Assembly (NCBI RefSeq): GCF_000212395.1
Contig: NC_015499.1
Span: 833,501 to 897,500 of the forward strand
Direction: 5' to 3'
DNA from: Thermodesulfobium narugense DSM 14796
Lineage (GTDB): Bacteria > Thermodesulfobiota > Thermodesulfobiia > Thermodesulfobiales > Thermodesulfobiaceae
Length of the DNA: 64,000 nucleotides
Part shown: piece after piece, positions 26,110 to 34,968 of the stretch
Position numbering within the stretch: position 1 is the first letter of the stretch
How the letters are laid out: every line of letters begins with the position of its first letter
Made by a program: the position numbers and the translations under genes
The notes under the pieces: model-generated
The model's database searches: none
The model's input: the letters and a program-made list of their open reading frames with translations, nothing else
What the model was told of the DNA's origin: nothing

Positions 26110-28857
26110 ATGTTGAGAAAATCTTTCTTATATTTTGTGGTAGTTTCTTTGTTTTCGCAGTTTATATTTTTTGAATCTTTTTCTCTCGCTAAAGAATCAT
26201 TGTGGATTCCTACAGATCAAAATTTAACGCCTGCAGGAAAGCAAATACTCATTCCTGGAAGACCAAATGCTATTGCTATAAGTCCAGATGGGAATATGGT
26301 TGCTCTGAATGTTGGGGGGTATCCAAACAATCTTACTCCAAATTATTATCCAATTGTATTAGTTAATTTAAAGGAAGGTAAAATAATACAAAATATTAGT
26401 TTATCTAAAGGTGAACGGGGTGGATCGTATACAGGAATAGTTTATTCAAAGGATGGATCAAAATTATATGCGTCTTTCAGCGATGGGAAAATTCTTGACT
26501 TTGATGTGGATAGTAATGGGTTATTAACTTTATCTAAAGTAATTAAATTACCCGAAAGCGTTGATGGAAAAACTTCTGATCCGGGAGGCTTATCTATCTC
26601 ACCTGACAACTCTAAATTATATGTAGCATTGAGTAGGAATAATTCAATAGGCATAATAAATCTTTCGAATGATAAATTTGAAGGTGAAATTCCAGTTGGA
26701 AATGCGCCATATACAATATTAATTGACTCAAATTTAGCTTTTGTTACGAATCAGGGTGGAAGAGTTGCCACAATTGGTGATTATACTAATTATTCGAGTG
26801 GTACGTCAATAATTTCAAATCCTAGTACGGGCGCAGCTAGTACTGGTACGGTTTCTGTGGTAGATCTAAACACAAAGTCGGTGATAAAGAATATTCCTGT
26901 AGGTTTGCAGCCTACTGCAATGTGTCAAAATACAGAAGATTTATTTGTAACTAATGTCAATAACGATACAATTTCTGTTATAAACAAGAAGTCTTTAAAT
27001 GTAGTAAAGACTATTAGTGTCCATCCATATCCAAATTCTATATTTGGCAGTCAACCTAATGCAATTGCAATTTATAAAAATAAATTATATGTTAGTCTTG
27101 GCTCTAATAATGCTATAGCTGTTTATGATTGGAATGGCGAAAACGAAGCAGTAAAGTTTGACGGTCTAATTCCTACAGGATGGTATCCTGGTGATATAGC
27201 TTTTGATAAAGCGTTAAATATCGTTGTGGTAGCGAATATAAAGGGTGTAGGATCCTTAGGTAAAGAAGTGCCATTTGATCGTTCTAAAGAATTTTTTGGG
27301 CATTCTGTTTATGCTTGGCTTGGAAGTATATCAATCGTAAAATACCCTGATGAAAAAGTTTTGTCTGATTATACTAAACAGGTATATGAGAATAACAATT
27401 GGAACAATTTATTGAGTGAAAACGCGCAAGCTAATAATAATTCTGGCATATTTAAAGTTCCTTTACAAATTACTGAACCTCAAAACAAAATTAGTAATTA
27501 TCAATTTGGCATATCAGTCTCTATTCCCCTACATTCAGGAGAGCTCTCTGCTATAAAACATGTCTTTTATATTATCAAAGAGAATAGACCCTATGATCAG
27601 GTGTTTGGCGACATCAAAGAAGGTAATGGAGATCCAAAGTTAGTGTTATTTGGAGAAAAGGTTACTCCGAATCAACACGCATTAGCAAAGGACTTTGTAT
27701 TGTTTGATAACTTCTATTGTAGCGGTTCAGTATCTGCTGATGGACACCAGTTTACAGATCAAGGGTTAGATCCTGATTATGTAGAAAGACAGTTTGGGGA
27801 TTTTCCACGCAGTTATCCTAATGAAGGAGGGGATAGTCTAGCCTATCTTTCATCGGGTTTTATTTGGGAGGATGCAGTTAATCATGGTAAGTCGGTAGCT
27901 AACTTTGGAGAATATGTAAAATACTTCCGCACTCCTACGGGGGCTGGCGTAGAGCCATTAGGAAGTTGGCAAGAGTGGTACAAAGATTCACAGATTCTTG
28001 AAGGAAAAATTTCAGGGCAACTCCACATTCCCATTGGAAGATTCCAATCTGTATCCGATGTAGTTTCAAATGATAAGCTCTTGGTACGCGATTATCCACC
28101 ATTTTGTTTAAACATACCGGATCAGTATAGAGTAGATATATTCTTGAGACAATTCGACTTATACTTGAAAAACAACGATCTACCAAATTTAATTATTATG
28201 TCTTTACCTAACGATCATACTGGTGGGACAAAACCGGGACTTCCAACGCCAGAAGCTATGGTAGCTGATAATGACCTTGCACTAGGTAGAATTGTTGATG
28301 CGATAAGCCACAGCAAATACTGGAAAGACTCTATTATATTTGTAGTTGAAGATGACGCCCAAAATGGTGTAGATCATGTTGATGGACATAGGACAATTGC
28401 CCTTATTATTGGCCCCTATGTAAAAAGAAATTACGTTGACCATACAAAATATACTCAGATAGATATGTTGAGGACGATAGAGCAGATTTTAGGTTTGCCA
28501 CCAATGAACCAGATGGATTCTGCTGCAACACCTATGTATGATGCTTTTACTGATAAACCTGATTTTACTCCCTATGACGTTTTGCCAAACAAGGTTCCTC
28601 TAGATGAAATGAATCCAGATCTAAAATCTTTGAACGTGTCAAGCAGCAAGGTGCAATACTTATGGGCATTAGCTTCTAAAGATATGTTTTCTGGTTCTAC
28701 AATTGATGACGAGGATAAACAAAGCGTTAACCTATTAAATAGAGATATATGGTACAGTGTAAAGGGCTTTGATTCACCCTACCCAGGCGACAATAAAGTG
28801 TTTTCGCCAAACGAAGCAAAAATAAAGTCCTTAATGAATAATAGTTACAATAATTAA
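26110..28857 (+). CDS. Exported beta-propeller + phosphoesterase protein
   Basis: 915 residues. A signal peptide ends about residue 30 (FFESFSLAKES). Residues ~40-420 are a YVTN-type beta-propeller with repeats such as PNAIAISPDGNMVAL and LSISPDNSKLYVALS. Residues ~485-860 form a PF04185-type phosphoesterase related to acid phosphatase and phospholipase C: HVFYIIKENRPYDQVFGD, SADGHQFTDQG, SLPNDHTGG, and VEDDAQNGVDHVDGHR, which holds Asp/His metal ligands. It should release phosphate from esters outside the cell; the substrate is unknown. The upstream 11-bp-phased repeats suggest induction on phosphate starvation. Confidence 0.88.
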   Translation: MLRKSFLYFVVVSLFSQFIFFESFSLAKESLWIPTDQNLTPAGKQILIPGRPNAIAISPDGNMVALNVGGYPNNLTPNYYPIVLVNLKEGKIIQNISLSKGERGGSYTGIVYSKDGSKLYASFSDGKILDFDVDSNGLLTLSKVIKLPESVDGKTSDPGGLSISPDNSKLYVALSRNNSIGIINLSNDKFEGEIPVGNAPYTILIDSNLAFVTNQGGRVATIGDYTNYSSGTSIISNPSTGAASTGTVSVVDLNTKSVIKNIPVGLQPTAMCQNTEDLFVTNVNNDTISVINKKSLNVVKTISVHPYPNSIFGSQPNAIAIYKNKLYVSLGSNNAIAVYDWNGENEAVKFDGLIPTGWYPGDIAFDKALNIVVVANIKGVGSLGKEVPFDRSKEFFGHSVYAWLGSISIVKYPDEKVLSDYTKQVYENNNWNNLLSENAQANNNSGIFKVPLQITEPQNKISNYQFGISVSIPLHSGELSAIKHVFYIIKENRPYDQVFGDIKEGNGDPKLVLFGEKVTPNQHALAKDFVLFDNFYCSGSVSADGHQFTDQGLDPDYVERQFGDFPRSYPNEGGDSLAYLSSGFIWEDAVNHGKSVANFGEYVKYFRTPTGAGVEPLGSWQEWYKDSQILEGKISGQLHIPIGRFQSVSDVVSNDKLLVRDYPPFCLNIPDQYRVDIFLRQFDLYLKNNDLPNLIIMSLPNDHTGGTKPGLPTPEAMVADNDLALGRIVDAISHSKYWKDSIIFVVEDDAQNGVDHVDGHRTIALIIGPYVKRNYVDHTKYTQIDMLRTIEQILGLPPMNQMDSAATPMYDAFTDKPDFTPYDVLPNKVPLDEMNPDLKSLNVSSSKVQYLWALASKDMFSGSTIDDEDKQSVNLLNRDIWYSVKGFDSPYPGDNKVFSPNEAKIKSLMNNSYNN

Positions 28858-28860
28858 ACT

Positions 28861-28904
28861 TTTGAGCCCTGTGAAATAAAAGTTCCTATTTCATAGGGCT
28901 CAAA
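28861..28904. terminator. Strong bidirectional hairpin between convergent genes
   Basis: An 18-bp stem, left arm 28861-28878 and right arm 28887-28904, starts TTTGAGCCCT and has one G.T pair. It lies directly after the phosphoesterase stop and directly after the stop of the gene on the other strand, so it can serve both. Confidence 0.8.
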
Positions 28905-29189
28905 CTAAATATTTAATTTTTCATTTAAAGTGGAGAAGTATTTGATTAATGCCATTGGATGTTCATATTTTTCGCACATAAATAAATATTCTTCATACAA
29001 TATCTCTTTGTTAAACTTTTTTGACAGCTCATGTGCAATTTTTTCTGAAAAAGTATACACATTGATATCGTTTCCCTGAACAGTCATGTGACATAAAAAT
29101 TGACCAGGTCGAATTGATCTTAATTTATAATTCTTAGAATTATTGTCCAGAAATTTATAAAGTTCATCAACACTATAGAACAAGGGCAT
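28905..29189 (-). CDS. Small conserved-looking protein of unknown function
   Basis: 94 residues, no signal peptide or membrane helix, mixed alpha/beta by eye. PLFYSVDELYKFLDNNSKN is at the N-terminus and YEHPMALIKYFSTLNEKL at the C-terminus; His and Cys residues (CHMTV, FMCEKY) are present but in no motif I know. An excellent SD, AAGGAGG, is followed by TAATAT and ATG. It shares a terminator with the convergent phosphoesterase gene. Function unknown. Confidence 0.75.
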   Translation of the reverse strand: MPLFYSVDELYKFLDNNSKNYKLRSIRPGQFLCHMTVQGNDINVYTFSEKIAHELSKKFNKEILYEEYLFMCEKYEHPMALIKYFSTLNEKLNI

Positions 29190-29286
29190 ATATTACCTCC
29201 TTAAAGCTTTAGAAATTATATTGCGATATGAAACTTTTGTATTATAATGTACACTAATAAATAATTTCTTTATAGGGGGTCAAGGC

Positions 29287-29814
29287 TTGAAAAAAATATT
29301 AAAAGTAATAACTTTTATTTTGCCATTTATTTTTTTGTTTTCCATTTCATATGCTGAACAATCAGAGATGTTAATTCCTCATCCCGATACAAAAAACATT
29401 TCTTCAAACTGGTTGCCTATAAAGGATTCGTTAAATAAAAATTTATCTAGTACATCAGATGGATTTTATTATCCTGTATTTTATTATTATTATCCCGAAA
29501 CTATTACAGTTGATAAGGAGAACAGAACCGTTACTGTGTGGATATTGGAAGCTCCTTCAAATAATGTTATATCTCTTAATTGTGCAAATACTTCCGGCTG
29601 GTTTTCCAAGTCGTGTTTTGTAGATCATATGGAAGCCTTGTATAAATTCGACTATCTTAGGGCTACATATCAAAGAATTTCTCCTAATTATTACTATGAT
29701 GCTAATAACAATCTTACAAGGAAATCAAGCGATGAAGCATCAAAAGTTGAAGATATCAAAGATGGTTCTGTGCAGCAAAAGGAATATTATTTTTTTAAAC
29801 AATTTTTAAAATAA
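29287..29814 (+). CDS. Exported protein of unknown function
   Basis: 175 residues. A signal peptide (KKILKVITFILPFIFLFS, ISYAEQ cleavage) is followed by a Tyr-rich mature domain with YYPETITVDKENRTVTVWI and two Cys (NCANTSG and SCFVD) that could form a disulfide. Size and the pattern of alternating strands resemble the two other small exported proteins at 31829 and 34437, though similarity here is weak. It starts at TTG after AGGGGGTCAAGGC. The stop TAA is part of a 15-bp tandem repeat that carries the next gene's SD and start. Confidence 0.7.
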   Translation: MKKILKVITFILPFIFLFSISYAEQSEMLIPHPDTKNISSNWLPIKDSLNKNLSSTSDGFYYPVFYYYYPETITVDKENRTVTVWILEAPSNNVISLNCANTSGWFSKSCFVDHMEALYKFDYLRATYQRISPNYYYDANNNLTRKSSDEASKVEDIKDGSVQQKEYYFFKQFLK

Positions 29815-29841
29815 AGGGTTAAAATGTAAAGGGTTAAAATG
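29812..29841 (+). repeat. Perfect 15-bp tandem repeat creating a start-stop element
   Basis: TAAAGGGTTAAAATG is present twice in tandem (29812-29826, 29827-29841). Copy 1 contains the stop of the gene upstream, an SD and an ATG that is at once followed by the TAA of copy 2; copy 2 provides the SD and ATG of the alcohol dehydrogenase gene. Confidence 0.85.
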
Positions 29842-30852
29842 AAAGCCTTAGTGTTAGATAAAATTTCAAAAGTTGAAGATAGACCTCTTAAAATTATGGA
29901 GGTAGAAGTACAAAGTCCAGGTGAAAGCGAGATATTGGTAGAAATATCTTGCTGTGGAATATGCCATACTGAATTAGATGAGATAGAGGGGAGAGTAATA
30001 CCAAAACTACCTATAATTCTAGGTCATCAGATAGTTGGTAGAGTTAAAGAAATTGGGAAAAAAGTTACAAAGTTTAGACTAGGTGATAGAGTTGGCATTG
30101 CGTGGATAAATTCAGCATGCGGAAAATGTTACTTTTGTAAAAGGGGCGAAGAAAACCTTTGCAATGATTTTAAGGCTACAGGCTGTGATGTAGATGGTGG
30201 TTATGCTCAGTACTGCTTGATATCTGAAAATTTTTGTTATAAAATTCCAGATAACTTTTCTGACGTTCAGGCCGCGCCGCTTCTATGTGCTGGAGCAGTA
30301 GGATATAGATCGCTTAAGCTAACTAATATGAATGACTACGAGTGCATTGGTCTTTTTGGTTTTGGTGCATCGGCTCATATAGTAATTCAAATAATAAGAA
30401 AGCTTTATCCAAATTCAAAAGTATTTGTGTTTACTAGGCGAAAAGATGATACAGCAAGCAAAATGGCACAAGATATGGGTGCTGATTGGGTAGGAGCTAC
30501 AGGAGACAAGCCCCCTAAAAGATTGAATCGCGCTATTGATACTACACCTGCTGGTTATGTAATAAGAGAAGCTCTAAGCATTCTTGAAAAAGGCGGTAGG
30601 TTGGTGACTAATCTTATCAGAAAAGAATCTCTAATACCAGAACTTAACTATCAAGAACATCTGTGGAATGAGAAAGAGCTAAAAAGTGTGGCCAATATTA
30701 CAAGAGATGACGTAAAAGAATTTTTGGATATAGCATCTTCTATTCCAATAGTGTCAAAAGTGAACGAATTTGATTTTGAAGACGCAAACAAAGCGTTAGT
30801 AATGTTAAAACATGGAGAATATAAAGGAGCGGGTGTTTTAATTGTTAAATAG
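29839..30852 (+). CDS. Zinc-dependent alcohol dehydrogenase (MDR family)
   Basis: 337 residues. The catalytic zinc site shows Cys39 (CGICHTE), His63 (LGHQIVG) and a Cys near residue 150 (PLLCAGAVGY); structural zinc Cys94, 97, 100 and 108 (CGKCYFCKRGEENLC). The usual GHE is GHQ here, so the Glu after the His ligand is replaced. The Rossmann part has GLFGFGASAH, where the last Gly of GxGxxG is Ala. It resembles AdhA-type enzymes for primary alcohols and aldehydes. It sits in a loose rightward run with a methyltransferase-like gene 24 bases downstream. Confidence 0.88.
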   Translation: MKALVLDKISKVEDRPLKIMEVEVQSPGESEILVEISCCGICHTELDEIEGRVIPKLPIILGHQIVGRVKEIGKKVTKFRLGDRVGIAWINSACGKCYFCKRGEENLCNDFKATGCDVDGGYAQYCLISENFCYKIPDNFSDVQAAPLLCAGAVGYRSLKLTNMNDYECIGLFGFGASAHIVIQIIRKLYPNSKVFVFTRRKDDTASKMAQDMGADWVGATGDKPPKRLNRAIDTTPAGYVIREALSILEKGGRLVTNLIRKESLIPELNYQEHLWNEKELKSVANITRDDVKEFLDIASSIPIVSKVNEFDFEDANKALVMLKHGEYKGAGVLIVK

Positions 30853-30876
30853 ATTGAAACTTGTTCAATATAATTT

Positions 30877-31782
30877 ATGAAAAATGCTTTAATTGCTACA
30901 GACTGTACAGGAGAGATTTTTAAAGGAAATTTTGATGAAGCTCCATTTTACTCAGTTTATAATCGCGACAACTTTTTAAAAAGAATTTCAAATAAAAATT
31001 TGTCTGGTATCGATCTAAGCCAATATATACTGATGGGTACTAAAGTTAGTGATAAATACAGAGAAGAATTAGTTAAATCAGGTGTAGACTCAATAGTCTT
31101 GGATTTCAAAAACCTAAATAGTGCTAGAGCATTTTATTTAGACTTTCTTGAAAAAGTTGAGGTTTTTGAAAAGTATTCGTCTGAATATGAATTTTGGTTT
31201 GAGGAGAACAAATTTGTTTACCTATCAGAGATAGAGGCATTGAAAATGGTAGTCCCTTCTGAAGGGAAAGGTCTTGAAGTTGGGGTGGGGAGTGGAAGGT
31301 TTGCAAAACCTCTTGGAATTTTATATGGAGTAGAACCTTCAGATAAAATGGCTCAAATCGCAAGAGATAGAGGTATAAAGGTATATAAAGGATTAGCTGA
31401 AGATCTGCCCTTTCGCGATAGTGAATTTGATTTTGTACTTCTGGCTGTAACTATTTGTTTTGTAAACGATCCAGAAAGAAGTCTATTGGAAGCAAAAAGA
31501 GTTCTAAAAAAGGGTTCAAAATTAATAGTTGCTATAGTTGACAAAGAAAGTGAGCTTGGCAAATTGTATCTGGAAAGACAATCAAAGAGCGTTTTTTACA
31601 AGAATGCAAGATTCTTTTCGTCAGAAGAAGTTATTGAACTTTTTAATAAGATTGGAATTAGGTTCTTAGGAGCTGTACAGGTGCTGTTTGAAGTAAATAT
31701 TAAAGATTTGAATTATGTTCAAAAGCCAGAACCGGGTTATGGGCGGGGTGCTTTTGTAGTCTTGACAGGAGAAAAGGTATAG
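30877..31782 (+). CDS. SAM-dependent methyltransferase with an extra N-terminal domain
   Basis: 301 residues. Residues ~125-240 are a class I methyltransferase: LEVGVGSGRFAKPLG is motif I, VEPSDKM the acidic loop, DLPFRDSEFDFVLL motif IV. The first ~100 residues (ALIATDCTGEIFKGNFDEAP, then ILMGTKVSDKY and VDSIVLD) look like a separate alpha/beta domain that recalls the NifX/NifB C-terminal (FeMo-cofactor carrier) fold with its HFGxAPxF segment, here NFDEAPFY. That relationship is my inference. Methyl acceptor unknown. No SD precedes the ATG. Confidence 0.75.
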   Translation: MKNALIATDCTGEIFKGNFDEAPFYSVYNRDNFLKRISNKNLSGIDLSQYILMGTKVSDKYREELVKSGVDSIVLDFKNLNSARAFYLDFLEKVEVFEKYSSEYEFWFEENKFVYLSEIEALKMVVPSEGKGLEVGVGSGRFAKPLGILYGVEPSDKMAQIARDRGIKVYKGLAEDLPFRDSEFDFVLLAVTICFVNDPERSLLEAKRVLKKGSKLIVAIVDKESELGKLYLERQSKSVFYKNARFFSSEEVIELFNKIGIRFLGAVQVLFEVNIKDLNYVQKPEPGYGRGAFVVLTGEKV

Positions 31783-31828
31783 AATTTATGTATTATATGA
31801 ATTATATGAATTTATGTTGGGAGAAATT

Positions 31829-32290
31829 TTGAATAGCTTTAAACTATATACAGTAATAATGATTGTTTTTTTAACTTTAAATGTAGGCTGTAAAGAGGCA
31901 TGGGCAGTAAATTGGGTTTATTTTGCAACTGATAACGTATACGGAAATCAATTCTTTTATGATGCAGATAGTGTTAATTATTTGACACAAAATATAATAG
32001 AAGTTAATTATAAAGAGTTATATTCTGAAGCAGGTAAAAACGCTTATATTTCAATTTTAAAATCGCACAATATTTCAACTTATGGATACGATTTGCTTTC
32101 ATATACTATCGTTTATTTAAAAGTTGATCTTAAAAATAATTTAATAATGATATTGTCCTTTACAGATTATAACAAAAATGGTGATATTCTATATTTTGAC
32201 AACATAGAAAATCCTAATTGGGATTATGTGCAAGAAGGAACTATAGGAAGACTTCTTATTGAAGCTATAAAAAGCAATAAAAACAAATAA
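31829..32290 (+). CDS. Small exported protein, surface-adhesin-E-like
   Basis: About 153 residues. A signal peptide (SFKLYTVIMIVFLTLNVGC, KEAWA) precedes a beta-rich domain with WVYFATDNVYGNQFFYDADS, then LSYTIVYLKVDLKNNLIMIL and TIGRLLIEAIKS at the end. The W-Y...YDADS start resembles small exported proteins grouped with surface-adhesin protein E. The C-terminal half aligns with the protein at 34437-34901, so they are paralogues. The Cys at the end of the hydrophobic stretch could be a lipobox (NVGC), making it a lipoprotein. Start TTG at 31829 follows GGGAG. Confidence 0.65.
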   Translation: MNSFKLYTVIMIVFLTLNVGCKEAWAVNWVYFATDNVYGNQFFYDADSVNYLTQNIIEVNYKELYSEAGKNAYISILKSHNISTYGYDLLSYTIVYLKVDLKNNLIMILSFTDYNKNGDILYFDNIENPNWDYVQEGTIGRLLIEAIKSNKNK

Positions 32291-32334
32291 TCTATAAAAA
32301 ATTTTTTATATAAAGTTTACTTAAGGAGGAGAAT

Positions 32335-33231
32335 ATGTTTAGAGGAGTTTATGTTGCATCTATTACAATTTTAGATGAGAATGGTGATTTCGATCTTATG
32401 AAAATGGCTGCTCACATAGATAATCTTATAAATAATGGAGTAGATGGCATATTATTTCTTGGGAGCACTGGAGAATTTTATTCTTTCTCGATTGAACAAA
32501 AAAAGAAATTTGCATCTTTTGCCGTGAATGCAGTAAATAAAAGGGTAAAAGTTCTTATTGGAACAGGCTCTACAAATATAAATGAGGTTATTGAAATGTC
32601 AAAGTATTCCAAAGAGATAGGAGCTGATGGAGTAACTATTGTATCACCATATTATTTTGGACCATCTGAGAGTGCTGCAGAACAATACTTTGGAAAAATT
32701 GCCCAGTCAGTAGACATCCCTATTATGTTATACAATTTCCCTGCAAGGACAGGTACTGAGCTATCTGCTGAAGTAGTGTTAAATCTTGCAAAAAAATACC
32801 ACAATATAGTTTCTTTAAAAGACACGGTAGACAACATCAGCCACACGAGAAAGGTAATACAAAAGGTAAAATCAATTAGGTCAGATTTTACTGTTTTATC
32901 AGGTTTTGATGAATATTATGTTTTAAATAGACTTTCAGGAGGAGATGGAGTTTTATGCGCTCTGGCTAACGTAGATCCGAAACTGTTTGTCAGTTTACAT
33001 AAAGCTTATGAAAACAAAGATTCTGTTACAATAGAGAAATGTGCAAAAAAGATTTCTGTTCTTATGAATTTATATGAGTGCACAGATCTTTTTGTTACTG
33101 GCATAAAGGCTGCTGTAAAGATTAATGGGTTAGATATTTCTACATTTACTAATCCACCAGGAGTTAAAATTACTGAGGGGCAATTTGACATCGTTAAAAA
33201 AATTGTTGATGAGGTAAGAGCTATTGTATAA
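32335..33231 (+). CDS. DapA/NAL-family aldolase
   Basis: 298 residues, a TIM barrel of the dihydrodipicolinate synthase / N-acetylneuraminate lyase family. The GSTGEFYS motif is present, as are Tyr133 (YNFPARTG) and the Schiff-base Lys162 (SLKDT). True DapA usually reads YNVPSRT; the Phe and Ala here and isolated location away from lysine genes make another 2-keto acid substrate possible (for example KDG-type aldolases). It has a strong SD, AAGGAGGAG. It is followed 45 bases on by an exonuclease-like gene. Confidence 0.85.
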   Translation: MFRGVYVASITILDENGDFDLMKMAAHIDNLINNGVDGILFLGSTGEFYSFSIEQKKKFASFAVNAVNKRVKVLIGTGSTNINEVIEMSKYSKEIGADGVTIVSPYYFGPSESAAEQYFGKIAQSVDIPIMLYNFPARTGTELSAEVVLNLAKKYHNIVSLKDTVDNISHTRKVIQKVKSIRSDFTVLSGFDEYYVLNRLSGGDGVLCALANVDPKLFVSLHKAYENKDSVTIEKCAKKISVLMNLYECTDLFVTGIKAAVKINGLDISTFTNPPGVKITEGQFDIVKKIVDEVRAIV

Positions 33232-33276
33232 GAATTAGTTTTTGATAATTTAAGAAACTTTAGGGATATTTCAAAA

Positions 33277-33996
33277 ATGAATTATTTATTTTTAGATGTT
33301 GAAACAATTATTGATGACGAACTTCTTATGAAGGCGGGCTCAGAGAAGAATATAATTCAGTTCAACAATAATGAATTTATAAGACAAAATGTATTTCATA
33401 TTCCCATTTGCTTTTCGGTTATTGGAAATATTGGAGCCCAGGATTTCTATTTTAAGTCTTTTGTCAGCAAAAATGCATCTTTAATAGTTGATAAGTTTTT
33501 TTCAGGATTTTATTTACTAATAGAAAAATCGAAACAAAGAGATTCAACATATCCTATAATTGTTACCCATAACGGTCAAAGTTTTGATATGCCAATTTTA
33601 ACGCTTCAGGCTATTAAATACTACGATTTGTTGTCTCAGGAGGCAAAAAATGGTTTAAAGGAGTATCTTGATGCAAATGATAAATGGGAAAATAGTAGGC
33701 CAAATTATACAAGTAGAAATACTATTTATCACATAGATACTTATCTACTTACTAACTCTTATTCCTCTTTGAAAGCTTTATGTATGCTTAACGGTATTGA
33801 ATGTAAGACTCAAATGAATGGGAAACTGGTTGGCGAATATTTTAGAAAAAATAAATTAGAAGATATTGCCTTTTATTGTGCTGAAGATGTTCTCTCACTT
33901 GCAAAACTGTTTAATAAGATTAATGTTGCCCGTGGTAATGAAGCTTTGATATTACCAGAAAGTTTAAATCAGTGTGAGATAAGAGTTTTAGAATAG
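33277..33996 (+). CDS. PolB-like 3'-5' exonuclease (DEDD family)
   Basis: 239 residues. The three exonuclease motifs are visible: Asp7/Glu9 (LFLDVETI), Asp104 (THNGQSFDMPIL) and Asp204 (YCAEDVLSLAKL). This is the stand-alone family related to the exonuclease domain of PolB-type polymerases (predicted PF10108). There is no polymerase part. It probably trims single-stranded DNA 3' ends; its biological role is not known. The SD is weak. Confidence 0.85.
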   Translation: MNYLFLDVETIIDDELLMKAGSEKNIIQFNNNEFIRQNVFHIPICFSVIGNIGAQDFYFKSFVSKNASLIVDKFFSGFYLLIEKSKQRDSTYPIIVTHNGQSFDMPILTLQAIKYYDLLSQEAKNGLKEYLDANDKWENSRPNYTSRNTIYHIDTYLLTNSYSSLKALCMLNGIECKTQMNGKLVGEYFRKNKLEDIAFYCAEDVLSLAKLFNKINVARGNEALILPESLNQCEIRVLE

Positions 33997-34076
33997 AAAA
34001 AATTTTAATAATTAATAAAATTTTAATAAAAAATTTGTAATATAAAAAACTTAAATAAATAGTGAGGGAGGTTTCT

Positions 34077-34382
34077 ATGAAAAACTTTTTGTTTGGTTTA
34101 TTTTTGGGTGCTGCTCTTATGTTAGTTACAGCTTTTTCTTTTAATTTGGTCTCCAATCAAAGTTCGGCTCAGGCTCAACCATTTATACCGGGATACTATC
34201 AACAGGTAGCTTGGGGAAATCATCCAGAGATGGATGCTGCTTTAAATCTTTTGATAAAAGCTAGAGAACATCTTGAGAAGGCAGCTCATGACTTTAATGG
34301 ACATAGAGTTAAAGCAATTGAATACACCGATAAAGCGATTAAAGAGGTAAGAGAAGGAATTAATTTTGCAGATAATCATTAA
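34077..34382 (+). CDS. Small exported helical protein
   Basis: About 101 residues. The signal peptide (KNFLFGLFLGAALMLVTAF, SSAQAQ) is followed by HPEMDAALNLLIKAREHLEK and FNGHRVKAIEYTDKAIKEV, a pattern of two amphipathic helices. I recognise this as a widespread type of small exported protein with an N/H-x-x-M...ALxxLxxAxxxLxxA...GHRxxAIxxxxxAIxxVxxGI pattern, without known function. Start: ATG at 34077 six or so bases after GGGAGG; the GTG at 34062 belongs to the SD region. Confidence 0.75.
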   Translation: MKNFLFGLFLGAALMLVTAFSFNLVSNQSSAQAQPFIPGYYQQVAWGNHPEMDAALNLLIKAREHLEKAAHDFNGHRVKAIEYTDKAIKEVREGINFADNH

Positions 34383-34436
34383 ATTTTAATTTTTGTTATC
34401 TAAAATAACAAAGTTTTCTCTGCCATTTTTTTTCTA

Positions 34437-34901
34437 TTATGTACTTTTGTAAAAATTTTTTATTGAGTCAATTAAATTTCTAGCAGGAGAATCTTTTTCT
34501 GCAAAATACCACTTTTTGTCTTTGTAGACGTATGAGAATAAAATATTACCGTTCGAATCAAAATCTCCATACCCTAAAATAGTGTATTTGTAATTATCCA
34601 TATCTAATTCAAAAATAAATATTGTAAATGAAAGATTTTCATATCCATCTAAAGATAACCCATATTTAGCTCTTAATTCTATTAAATTTATTTTTCCATT
34701 ATATGAGTATTCTTCTACAACCGAAATTTTTATTTTGCCGTTTGGAATAACTACTATACCTTCCTTTGGGTATGAAAATGTATCCTCAAATGAATCTGTA
34801 TAAAAATTTATAAAAGTAAAGGCATAAGCTGTAGAGGTTTGATAAACATCTGTTAGAGCAAAAAATAATAAAATTGTTATCAAAAACCTGACTAACATCA
34901 T
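34437..34901 (-). CDS. Small exported protein, paralogue of the one at 31829
   Basis: 154 residues. An N-terminal hydrophobic signal (LVRFLITILLFFALT) precedes a beta-rich domain. LSFTIFIFELDMDNYKYTIL, then YGDFDSNGNILF and SPARNLIDSIKNF align with the C-terminal half of the protein at 31829. Such proteins appear to be periplasmic or surface-exposed; function unknown. It has a strong SD (AAGGGGG) and is convergent with the preceding gene at 34077. Confidence 0.68.
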   Translation of the reverse strand: MMLVRFLITILLFFALTDVYQTSTAYAFTFINFYTDSFEDTFSYPKEGIVVIPNGKIKISVVEEYSYNGKINLIELRAKYGLSLDGYENLSFTIFIFELDMDNYKYTILGYGDFDSNGNILFSYVYKDKKWYFAEKDSPARNLIDSIKNFYKST

Positions 34902-34968
34902 TTCCCCCTTTTTAAATTTGTTAACAATTATTATATATTTTTTCTGATTAAATGTATCGCAAGCTTAG

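Noticed and set aside
32335-33231. Assignment of the aldolase as true DapA of lysine synthesis
   Set aside because: The YNFPARTG segment and lack of lysine genes nearby do not allow the substrate to be fixed, so only the family is given.
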